12,836 nt of DNA from Prevotella sp. (GTDB lineage Bacteria; Bacteroidota; Bacteroidia; Bacteroidales; Bacteroidaceae), in assembly GCA_022511055.1 (NCBI GenBank), contig JAFLSH010000054.1, forward strand, positions 1 through 12,836. The letters run 5' to 3'. Each line of letters starts with the position of its first letter. Positions within the stretch are counted from its first letter, which is position 1. The notes below the pieces were generated by a model. That model ran no database searches, had not been told where the DNA came from, and worked only from the letters and a program-made list of their open reading frames with translations. Shown here one piece after another: positions 1 to 5,067 of the stretch. The translations under genes and the position numbers were made by a program.

Positions 1-31
1 CCATGATTTTCGACAAAAAAGCGGCACTTTA

Positions 32-78
32 GGAAAATTACTCCGTGAGTTTCGGGCAAAACTCACGGAGTAATTTCC
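32..78. repeat. Near-perfect 20-bp inverted repeat (hairpin)
   Basis: The left arm at 32-52 and the right arm at 59-78 are reverse complements apart from one extra A in the left arm, with a 6-nt loop (CGGGCA). The stem contains ACTCCGTGAGT. It could be the terminator or 3' end hairpin of a gene lying left of the window, or part of a dispersed intergenic repeat. No coding sequence is visible around it, and no clear U-tract follows it on the plus strand. Confidence 0.75.
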
Positions 79-79
79 A

Positions 80-115
80 AAACTCCCATACTATTTTCAA
101 ATAGTCATGGAGTTT
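80..115. repeat. Second, imperfect hairpin
   Basis: AAACTCC at 80-86 pairs with GGAGTTT at 109-115. After single-base bulges at 87 and 106, CATACTATTT-like sequence pairs with AAATAGT-CAT up to a short loop near 96-99. It lies directly after the first hairpin and shares its ACTCC/GGAGT core, so the two may be related copies. The function is unknown. Confidence 0.6.
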
Positions 116-145
116 CGCCGAAATTCAGCCGAAAAGCATTTGGCT

Positions 146-180
146 TAACTCCTTTTAACTTCTATAACTCCTTAACTCCT
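146..180. repeat. Four short direct repeats of TAACTCCT
   Basis: TAACTCCT occurs at 146-153, 165-172 and 173-180, with a one-base variant (TAACTTCT) at 156-163, giving spacings of 10, 9 and 8 nt. The ACTCC core is also in the stems of the two hairpins upstream. This is not CRISPR-like, because the units are too short and there are no spacers. Together with the hairpins it fills 1-190, where I see no gene. Confidence 0.6.
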
Positions 181-221
181 AAAAACTCTCGCGTATATAT
201 AGTAGTCATACAGGCTGAATA

Positions 222-249
222 CCCCACACCCTCAACACCCCCGACACCC
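222..249 (-). other. Canonical G-quadruplex motif on the nadK strand
   Basis: Plus-strand C-runs at 222-225, 229-231, 238-242 and 247-249 give four G-tracts of at least three on the minus strand, with loops of 3, 6 and 4 nt. This meets the usual G3+N1-7 rule. It lies in the left arm of the large palindrome, so hairpin and quadruplex would compete for the same bases. Folding is inferred, not shown. Confidence 0.55.
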
Positions 250-315
250 AACACTCGTAAGTACCTGATTTTCAATATATATTTGTGATAACTTTGGGTG
301 TTAGGTATCAATTTG

Positions 316-337
316 CCCTACACCCTACCCTACACCC
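316..337 (-). other. Telomere-like G-quadruplex motif near the palindrome centre
   Basis: Plus-strand CCC runs at 316-318, 323-325, 328-330 and 335-337 give four GGG tracts on the minus strand, with loops TGTA, TA and TGTA in minus-strand order. The sequence resembles a degenerate GGGTGTA repeat. It satisfies the standard quadruplex rule. The mirror-image region on the plus strand has only three good tracts within loop limits, so the potential is biased to the nadK strand. Confidence 0.6.
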
Positions 338-514
338 AGGGTGCAGACTGGGGTGTGGGGTAGATTTCATACCCAACACCCAAGACATCCGAAAATACCC
401 ATTGATAATCAGACGTTTACAAGCATTGGGTGTCGGGGGTGTTGAGGGTGCAGGCCATCCAGTTTGTATGACTACTATATATACGCATACACACGTGTGC
501 GCACATGAGGAGGG

Positions 515-1402
515 TCAGCGCTGGTCAGCCCCCCACAACATCTTGTCGCGCAGGGTGTCGAAATAGTGCTGGTCGGGGCGCTTCAGCACCTTGATGGTGT
601 AAGGCGCGCGGCGCAGGGTCAGCCTCGTACCCTCGCGGCACTTCTCGGAGCGGCCGTCTATGGCAACCAGGAAGTTGTGGCTGCGGCTCTCGACCTCCAG
701 CTCGATGACCGAGGAGTCTGCCAGCACGATAGGCCGCACGTTGAGCGAGTGGGGAGCTACCGCCGTCATGGAGAACACGTTGGTGCCGGGCACAATGATG
801 GGGCCGCCGTTGGAGAGCGAGTAGGCCGTCGAGCCCGTCGGGGTCGAGACCACCAGACCGTCGGCCTGATAGGTGTTCAGGTACTGCCCGTCAACGCTGA
901 CACGGATGCTAATCATCGAGGCCGTGTCGCGCTTGAGTATGGCCACGTCGTTCAGCGCGCAGTTGAACGCCTCGAAATGGTCGCCGCCGCTGGTCTGCAC
1001 CTGAATGAGCGCGCGGTCGTCGACCACGTAGTCGCCCCGCACGATAGCCGTCAGATAGCCCTCGATGTCGTCGGGGCTGACATTCGACAGAAAGCCCAGC
1101 CGCCCCATGTTGATGCCAATGATGGGCACGCCCTTCTCGCGCACACGGCTGGCCGCCTTGAGAAACGTGCCGTCGCCGCCCATCGAGATGACAAAGTCGG
1201 CATCGAATGACTGGCCGACAAACGTGCCCGTGGCGCGCACGTCGAGATGCTGCGTGTCCTTCAGGAAATAGTAGTACTCCATGTCGACATAGAGTTCGGC
1301 ACCGCAGTCGCTGAGGCAGGCCAGCACCTTCTGGATGCTGGCCGACTTCCTGGCCTGATAGATATTGCCGAAAAGGGCAAACTTTGGCTTGCGTTCTGAC
1401 AT
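515..1402 (-). CDS. nadK: NAD kinase (ATP-NAD kinase, PpnK/NadK family)
   Basis: Cytoplasmic enzyme that phosphorylates NAD+ to NADP+ and so sets the cell's NADPH supply. The 295-aa protein shows the family signature in order: SMGGDGT at residues 73-79 (the GGDG motif), GINMGRLGFL at 96-105, and the nucleotide-binding loop with DGLVVSTPTGSTAYS at 181-195 followed by NGGP. The usual Asn-Glu pair reads Asn151-Asp152 here, a conservative change. I start it at the ATG at 1402, giving MSERKPKFALFGNIYQ, which fits Bacteroidetes NadK. The frame stays open to 1432, but that end is a TTG codon with no support. The gene is transcribed away from the rest of the window, from a -7 box in the shared promoter region at 1441-1462, and its 3' end faces the 296-bp palindrome. 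Confidence 0.95.
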   Translation of the reverse strand: MSERKPKFALFGNIYQARKSASIQKVLACLSDCGAELYVDMEYYYFLKDTQHLDVRATGTFVGQSFDADFVISMGGDGTFLKAASRVREKGVPIIGINMGRLGFLSNVSPDDIEGYLTAIVRGDYVVDDRALIQVQTSGGDHFEAFNCALNDVAILKRDTASMISIRVSVDGQYLNTYQADGLVVSTPTGSTAYSLSNGGPIIVPGTNVFSMTAVAPHSLNVRPIVLADSSVIELEVESRSHNFLVAIDGRSEKCREGTRLTLRRAPYTIKVLKRPDQHYFDTLRDKMLWGADQR

Positions 1403-1440
1403 TTTTTCCGTTGTTATGCGGTTATTTGGCAAACATTTCG

Positions 1441-1448
1441 TATATTTG
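1441..1448 (+). promoter_or_regulatory. Probable promoter -7 box for the DJ-1/ispD/recG cluster
   Basis: TATATTTG matches the Bacteroidetes TAnnTTTG box exactly and is followed by CAGC, as in the esterase promoter at 5037-5048. Initiation would fall near 1453, about 39 nt before the DJ-1 start. I see no good TTTG at the expected -33 position. The box faces the nadK box, and the two share TTTGCAGCTGCAAA (1445-1458). Confidence 0.6.
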
Positions 1449-1454
1449 CAGCTG

Positions 1455-1462
1455 CAAAATTA
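1455..1462 (-). promoter_or_regulatory. Probable nadK promoter -7 box
   Basis: On the minus strand this reads TAATTTTG, a full match to the Bacteroidetes TAnnTTTG box. A 3-of-4 match to the -33 TTTG element (TTTC) lies 20 nt upstream at 1483-1486, and an exact TTTG lies at 1479-1482 but only 16 nt away. Initiation would fall near 1450, leaving a leader of about 48 nt before the nadK ATG. It overlaps the opposing promoter. Confidence 0.55.
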
Positions 1463-1491
1463 CTTATTTTCCACGAAACAAAGAAAAGATT

Positions 1492-2058
1492 ATGGCAAAA
1501 GTTTATGTATTTCTGGCAGATGGCTTCGAAGATGTCGAGGCGCTGATACCCATTGATGTGCTGCGCCGGGGAGGCGTGGAAGTGTCAACCGTCAGCATCA
1601 CGGAGATGCCGCTGGTGCGGTCGGCACACGGTGTGACCATCGAGGCCGACCTGCTGTTCGACCAGTGCGACTTCGCTGATGCCGACCTGCTGATGCTGCC
1701 CGGCGGCATGCCCGGCGCGGCCAACCTGGCGGCGCACGAGGGCGTGTGCGCAGCCGTCAGCAGCCAGGCTGCCGCCGGCCGCAAGGTGAGCGCCATCTGC
1801 GCTGCGCCGGCCGTGGTGCTGGCACCGCTGGGGCTGCTCGACGGCAAGCGCGCCACCTGCTACCCCGGCTTCGAGCAGGCACTGGCCAAGGCCCACTACA
1901 CGGCCGAGCTGGTCACCGTCGATGGCAACATCACCACCGCCGAAGGCCCGGCAGCCGCCTTCCCCTACGCCTACGAGCTGCTCGGCCAGCTGGTCGACCG
2001 GCAGACTGCCGACCAGGTGGCCGAGGGCATGCGCTACAAACACCTGATGGGCAAGTAG
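1492..2058 (+). CDS. DJ-1/PfpI family protein (YajL/ThiJ-like)
   Basis: This 188-aa cytoplasmic protein belongs to the DJ-1/ThiJ/PfpI superfamily. It has the conserved acidic residue in GFEDVEA (Glu16) and the nucleophile-elbow cysteine in SAICAAPAVVL (Cys103), the pair that makes the redox-reactive cysteine of DJ-1 and E. coli YajL. GGMPGAANL at 71-79, TCYPGFE at 122-128 and a late TAEGPAAAFPYA segment also fit. Family members have been linked to oxidative-stress protection, chaperone activity and glyoxalase or protein-deglycase activity. The exact role cannot be told from sequence, and older annotations as a thiamine-biosynthesis enzyme are doubtful. The ATG at 1492 gives the normal family N-terminus (MAKVYVFLADGFED); the upstream open frame runs through the promoter. 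It is the first gene of a cluster, and its stop is 3 nt from the ispD start. Confidence 0.9.
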   Translation: MAKVYVFLADGFEDVEALIPIDVLRRGGVEVSTVSITEMPLVRSAHGVTIEADLLFDQCDFADADLLMLPGGMPGAANLAAHEGVCAAVSSQAAAGRKVSAICAAPAVVLAPLGLLDGKRATCYPGFEQALAKAHYTAELVTVDGNITTAEGPAAAFPYAYELLGQLVDRQTADQVAEGMRYKHLMGK

Positions 2059-2061
2059 GGC

Positions 2062-2751
2062 ATGGACTACATCATCATCGTAGCAGGCGGCAAGGGGCTG
2101 CGCATGGGCACAGACACGCCCAAGCAGTTTCTGCCCATCGGCGGCAGGCCCGTGCTGATGCGCACCATCGAGCGCTTCAGGCAGTACTCGCCTGCGCTGC
2201 AGATTATCCTCGTGCTGCCCAAGGCGCAGCAGGCATACTGGCGGCAGCTCTGCCGGGAACACGGCTTCCCGCTCCCGCAACAGGGGGCGGGCGAAGGCGG
2301 CTACTGGCTGGCCGACGGCGGCGAGACCCGCTTCCACAGCGTGCAGCACGGACTGGCACTGATACCCGACAGCGCCGAAGGCGTGGTCGGGGTGCATGAC
2401 GGTGTGCGGCCGTTCCCGTCGGTCGAGGTCATCGGCCGGTGCTACGAAACGGCGCGGCAGGCCGGCGCGGTCATCCCCGTCACGCCCGTGGTGGAGACCC
2501 TGCGCCACACGGCCGAAGGCACGGTGCCGCGGGGCGACTACAGGCTGGTGCAGACCCCGCAGACATTCGACATCCAGCTGCTGAAGGCGGCCAACCGCCA
2601 GCCCTACAACGAAGGATTCACCGATGATGCCTCGGTGGTGGAAGCCTACGGCCACCCCATCACGCTGGTAGACGGAAATCGCGAGAACATCAAAATCACC
2701 ACCCCATACGACTTGCTGATAGCCGAGGCCGTCATAGGCAGCGGCGGATAG
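2062..2751 (+). CDS. ispD: 2-C-methyl-D-erythritol 4-phosphate cytidylyltransferase
   Basis: IspD joins CTP and methylerythritol 4-phosphate to make CDP-ME in the MEP pathway to isoprenoids (undecaprenyl lipid carrier, quinones). The 229-aa protein has the normal family length and motifs: AGGKGLRMG at 8-16 and PKQFLPIGGRPVL at 20-32 (CTP-binding loop with its lysines), VHDGVRPF at 111-118 (VHDAARPF in many homologues), QTPQTF at 164-169, TDDAS at 187-191, and NIKITTPYDL at 209-218. It begins 3 nt after the DJ-1 stop, which suggests translational coupling. A Gly-rich stretch at about residues 69-81 sits where relatives have a shorter loop before GGETRFHSV, and it resembles an insertion in the neighbouring recG. 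Confidence 0.95.
   Translation: MDYIIIVAGGKGLRMGTDTPKQFLPIGGRPVLMRTIERFRQYSPALQIILVLPKAQQAYWRQLCREHGFPLPQQGAGEGGYWLADGGETRFHSVQHGLALIPDSAEGVVGVHDGVRPFPSVEVIGRCYETARQAGAVIPVTPVVETLRHTAEGTVPRGDYRLVQTPQTFDIQLLKAANRQPYNEGFTDDASVVEAYGHPITLVDGNRENIKITTPYDLLIAEAVIGSGG
2266..2300. repeat. GC-rich imperfect palindrome inside ispD
   Basis: A C-rich run (TTCCCGCTCCCGCA) is followed by a G-rich run (CAGGGGGCGGGCGAAGG), forming an imperfect inverted repeat in frame. It encodes FPLPQQGAGEGG. The core CCCGCA(A)CAGGGGG recurs in recG at 3200-3247. It looks like a small dispersed intragenic element tolerated in a surface loop, but this is inference from two copies. Confidence 0.45.
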
Positions 2752-2788
2752 CCAAGCCACGCAACGCAATCCCCAGAAAAAGCCCGCC

Positions 2789-4942
2789 ATGCCCTCACTG
2801 CTGTCACAGGATATCATGTACTTGCCCGGCGTAGGCCCCAACCGCAAGAAGATGCTGAGCCAGGAACTCGGCATCGAGACCTATGGCGACCTGCTGGAGT
2901 ACTACCCCTACAAGCACGTCGACCGCTCGAAGGTCTACACCGTCCGCGAACTGACGGGAGACATGCCCTTCGTGCAGGTCGTCGGCCGCATACTGAGCTT
3001 CGAGACCTTCAGCATGGGGCCGCGGAAGGAGCGCGTGGTGGCACACTTCTCGGATGGTACGGGCATCATGGACTTGGTGTGGTTTAACGGCAGCAAGTAT
3101 GCCAAGCAGACCTACCAGATAGGCAAGGACTACCTGGTGTTCGGGCGGCCCTCGGTGTTCAACAACCGCATACAGGTGCAGCACCCTGACATGGATGCCG
3201 TGCCCACCCCCGCACAGGGGGGCGAAGAGGCCGGGGGCGGGCTGCACATGGGCATGCAGCCCTACTACGGCACCACCGAGAAGATGAAGAAGGCGGGGCT
3301 GAACTCGCGCGCCGTTGAACGGCTGATGAAAACGCTGATAGACAAGCTGAAAGAGCCGATAGCAGAGACCATTCCGGGCTTCATCACCGGCGCGCTGCAC
3401 CTCATGGAGCGCAACGAGGCGCTGCGCGCCATACACTTCCCCGAGTCGGCGCGGCAGCTGGAGCGGGCGCGGGTGCGGCTGAAGTTCGAAGAGCTGTTCT
3501 TCGTGCAGCTCAACATACTGAGATATGCCAGCGACCAGCGCCGCAAGTATCGCGGCTACGTGTTCGCCCACGTGGGCGAGATTTTCAACACGTTCTACAA
3601 CCAGTACCTGCCCTTCCCGCTGACCGAGGCGCAGAAGCGCGTCATCCGCGAGATTCGCAAGGACATGGGGTCGGGGCGGCAGATGAACAGGCTGTTGCAG
3701 GGAGATGTGGGCAGCGGCAAGACGCTCGTGGCACTGATGTCCATGCTCATCGCACTCGACAACGGCTACCAGGCTTGCATCATGGCACCCACGGAGATAC
3801 TGGCCGAGCAGCACCTGCAGACCATCATGGCGTTCCTGAAGGATATGCCTGTGCGCGTGGCCCTGCTCACGGGCATCGTCAAGGGGCGCCGCCGCAAAGA
3901 GGTGCTTGAGGGGCTGCTCGACGGCACGATTCACATTCTCGTGGGTACGCATGCCGTCATCGAAGACACCGTGCAGTTTGCCCGGCTGGGCATGGTGGTG
4001 GTCGATGAGCAGCACCGCTTCGGCGTGGCGCAGCGCGCCAAGCTCTGGGGAAAGGGCGCACCGCTCAACACGCCCGAAGGGCAGCTGCGGGGAGCGCCCC
4101 ACGTACTGGTCATGACTGCCACGCCCATTCCCCGCACGCTGGCCATGACCCTCTACGGCGACCTCGATGTGAGTGTCATCGATGAGCTGCCGCCGGGGCG
4201 CAAGCCCGTGGTCACGCGCCACTTCTTCGACTCGCGCATGACTACGCTCTATGATGGCATGCGGCAGCAGATTCGGCAGGGAAGGCAGATTTACGTGGTC
4301 TTCCCCCTGATAGAAGAGAGCGAGAAGACCGACCTGAAGAATCTGGAACAGGGCTTTGAAGTGCTGTGCGAAGCCTTCCCGGAGTTCCGCATCAGCAAGG
4401 TACACGGCAAGATGAAGCCGGCCGACAAGGAAGCAGAGATGCAGCGGTTTGTCAGCGGCGAGACCCAGATGCTCGTGGCCACCACGGTCATAGAGGTGGG
4501 CGTGAACGTGCCCAATGCCTCGGTCATGGTCATACTTGATGCCCAGCGCTTCGGCCTCAGCCAGCTGCACCAGCTGCGGGGGCGCGTGGGGCGCGGCGCT
4601 GACCAGTCGTACTGCCTGCTGGTCACGCCCTACAAGCTGTCAGAGGACACGCGCAAGCGCATCGACATCATGTGCGACACCAATGATGGCTTCCGCATAG
4701 CCGAAGCCGACCTGAAGCTGCGCGGGCCGGGCGACCTGGAAGGTACGCAGCAGAGCGGCATGGCGTTTGACCTGAGAATTGCCGACATTGCCCGCGATGG
4801 GCAGCTGGTGCAGATGGCGCGCGATGAGGCGCAGCGCATCATTGATGAAGACCCCACCTGCACCGCCGAGAAATACCAGATGCTCTGGGAGCGGCTGCAA
4901 CAGCTCCGCCGCACCAGCATCAACTGGGGCGCCATTTCCTGA
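2789..4942 (+). CDS. recG: ATP-dependent DNA helicase RecG
   Basis: RecG is a double-stranded DNA translocase that regresses stalled replication forks and branch-migrates Holliday junctions and R- or D-loops. The 717-aa protein starts with MPSLLSQDIMYLPGVGP, carries the OB-fold wedge domain at about residues 45-135, then SF2 helicase motifs: GDVGSGKT (Walker A, 305-312), APTE (333-336), DEQH (motif II, 406-409), TATPIPRT (443-450), ATTVIEVGVNVP (564-575) and QLHQLRGRVGRG (592-603). The C-terminal LRGPGDLEGTQQSG (644-657) matches the RecG TRG region. Two stretches seem longer than in the Bacteroidetes RecG proteins I recall: a Pro/Gly-rich piece at about 138-153 after the wedge, and about 10 residues at 421-436 between motifs II and III. 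The start is 37 nt after ispD, and a hairpin at 4960 follows the stop. Confidence 0.96.
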   Translation: MPSLLSQDIMYLPGVGPNRKKMLSQELGIETYGDLLEYYPYKHVDRSKVYTVRELTGDMPFVQVVGRILSFETFSMGPRKERVVAHFSDGTGIMDLVWFNGSKYAKQTYQIGKDYLVFGRPSVFNNRIQVQHPDMDAVPTPAQGGEEAGGGLHMGMQPYYGTTEKMKKAGLNSRAVERLMKTLIDKLKEPIAETIPGFITGALHLMERNEALRAIHFPESARQLERARVRLKFEELFFVQLNILRYASDQRRKYRGYVFAHVGEIFNTFYNQYLPFPLTEAQKRVIREIRKDMGSGRQMNRLLQGDVGSGKTLVALMSMLIALDNGYQACIMAPTEILAEQHLQTIMAFLKDMPVRVALLTGIVKGRRRKEVLEGLLDGTIHILVGTHAVIEDTVQFARLGMVVVDEQHRFGVAQRAKLWGKGAPLNTPEGQLRGAPHVLVMTATPIPRTLAMTLYGDLDVSVIDELPPGRKPVVTRHFFDSRMTTLYDGMRQQIRQGRQIYVVFPLIEESEKTDLKNLEQGFEVLCEAFPEFRISKVHGKMKPADKEAEMQRFVSGETQMLVATTVIEVGVNVPNASVMVILDAQRFGLSQLHQLRGRVGRGADQSYCLLVTPYKLSEDTRKRIDIMCDTNDGFRIAEADLKLRGPGDLEGTQQSGMAFDLRIADIARDGQLVQMARDEAQRIIDEDPTCTAEKYQMLWERLQQLRRTSINWGAIS
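3200..3247. repeat. GC-rich imperfect palindrome inside recG
   Basis: GTGCCCACCCCCG at the left is roughly mirrored by CGGGGGCGGGCTGCAC at the right, in frame, encoding a PTPAQGGEEAGGG stretch. The stretch CCCGCACAGGGGG matches the core of the ispD element at 2266-2300. It sits between the wedge domain and GMQPYYGTTEKM, in what appears to be an expanded linker. This may be a copy of a dispersed coding-compatible repeat. Confidence 0.45.
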
Positions 4943-4959
4943 CAGGCAGGTTTGCTCTG

Positions 4960-4987
4960 TGATACAATTCGTTTTCAAATTGTATCA
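4960..4987. terminator. AT-rich hairpin after recG (possible terminator or operator)
   Basis: TGATACAATT at 4960-4969 and AATTGTATCA at 4978-4987 form a perfect 10-bp stem with an 8-nt loop, 17 nt after the recG stop. No T-run follows, so it is not a classical intrinsic terminator. It may still end or stabilise the recG transcript. Because it lies about 25 bp upstream of the esterase -33 box, it could also be a protein-binding site for that gene. Confidence 0.5.
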
Positions 4988-5012
4988 TGCTACGGAGATT
5001 ATGCGCGTTATG

Positions 5013-5044
5013 TTTGGAGATTTGTCATTTTATTTGTATATTTG
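5013..5044 (+). promoter_or_regulatory. Bacteroidetes-type promoter of the esterase gene
   Basis: TTTG at 5013-5016, a 20-nt spacer, then TATATTTG at 5037-5044. Both elements and the spacing match the -33/-7 consensus of Bacteroides sigma-ABfr promoters. Initiation would fall near 5049, leaving a leader of about 19 nt before the ATG at 5068. This is the best promoter in the window and indicates that the esterase is transcribed separately from recG. Confidence 0.8.
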
Positions 5045-5067
5045 CAGCATAATAATACTTAAAGAAC

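Larger units (their letters stand above)
191..486. repeat. Large nested palindrome (foldback / MITE-like or long RNA hairpin)
   Basis: Every position p on the left matches the complement of position 677-p on the right, without an indel, across 191-310 against 367-486. By hand count, 92 of these 120 pairs are Watson-Crick complementary. Two blocks are perfect: the outer 22 bp (191-212 with 465-486, beginning GCGTATATATAGTAGTCATA) and 25 bp at 227-251 with 426-450, rich in ACACCC/GGGTGT. An inner stem starts at TTGGGTGTT (294-302) and the axis falls on CACCCAGGGTG at 333-343. The right edge is 28 bp beyond the nadK stop, so a nadK transcript would run into it. I see no transposase and no convincing target-site duplication. 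It may be a non-autonomous foldback element, a very long terminator, or a structured RNA. Confidence 0.85.

Noticed and set aside
146..180. CRISPR-like array
   Set aside because: The repeat units are 8 nt at 8-10 nt spacing with no spacers; they are not compatible with a CRISPR array.
191..486. Insertion sequence with transposase, or a true telomere/hairpin replicon end
   Set aside because: There is no transposase frame inside and no clear target-site duplication outside. GGGTGT repeats alone do not make a telomere, and normal chromosomal genes follow.
285..566. A 93-codon plus-strand frame across the palindrome
   Set aside because: It is composed of the ACACCC/GGGTGT repeat material and runs into the end of nadK; no start signal or protein-like composition was seen.
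566..1210. Plus-strand open frame (214 codons) opposite nadK
   Set aside because: nadK on the minus strand carries all the family motifs; this frame is Arg/His/Val-rich antisense.
1403..1432. N-terminal extension of NadK to 1432
   Set aside because: The codon at 1430-1432 is TTG on the minus strand. The ATG at 1402 gives the usual NadK start.
1384..1491. N-terminal extension of the DJ-1 protein upstream of 1492
   Set aside because: The extension would be translated through the promoter region and ahead of its predicted start site. The family N-terminus begins at 1492.
1585..2874. Minus-strand open frame (429 codons) across the DJ-1 and ispD genes
   Set aside because: It spans two real genes and their junction on the opposite strand and has no family features, so it is a GC-driven shadow.
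2804..4570. Long minus-strand open frame (588 codons) opposite recG
   Set aside because: It is antisense to a clearly conserved RecG, and its translation is rich in His, Val, Leu and Ala without any recognisable domain. Such frames are common opposite GC-rich genes.
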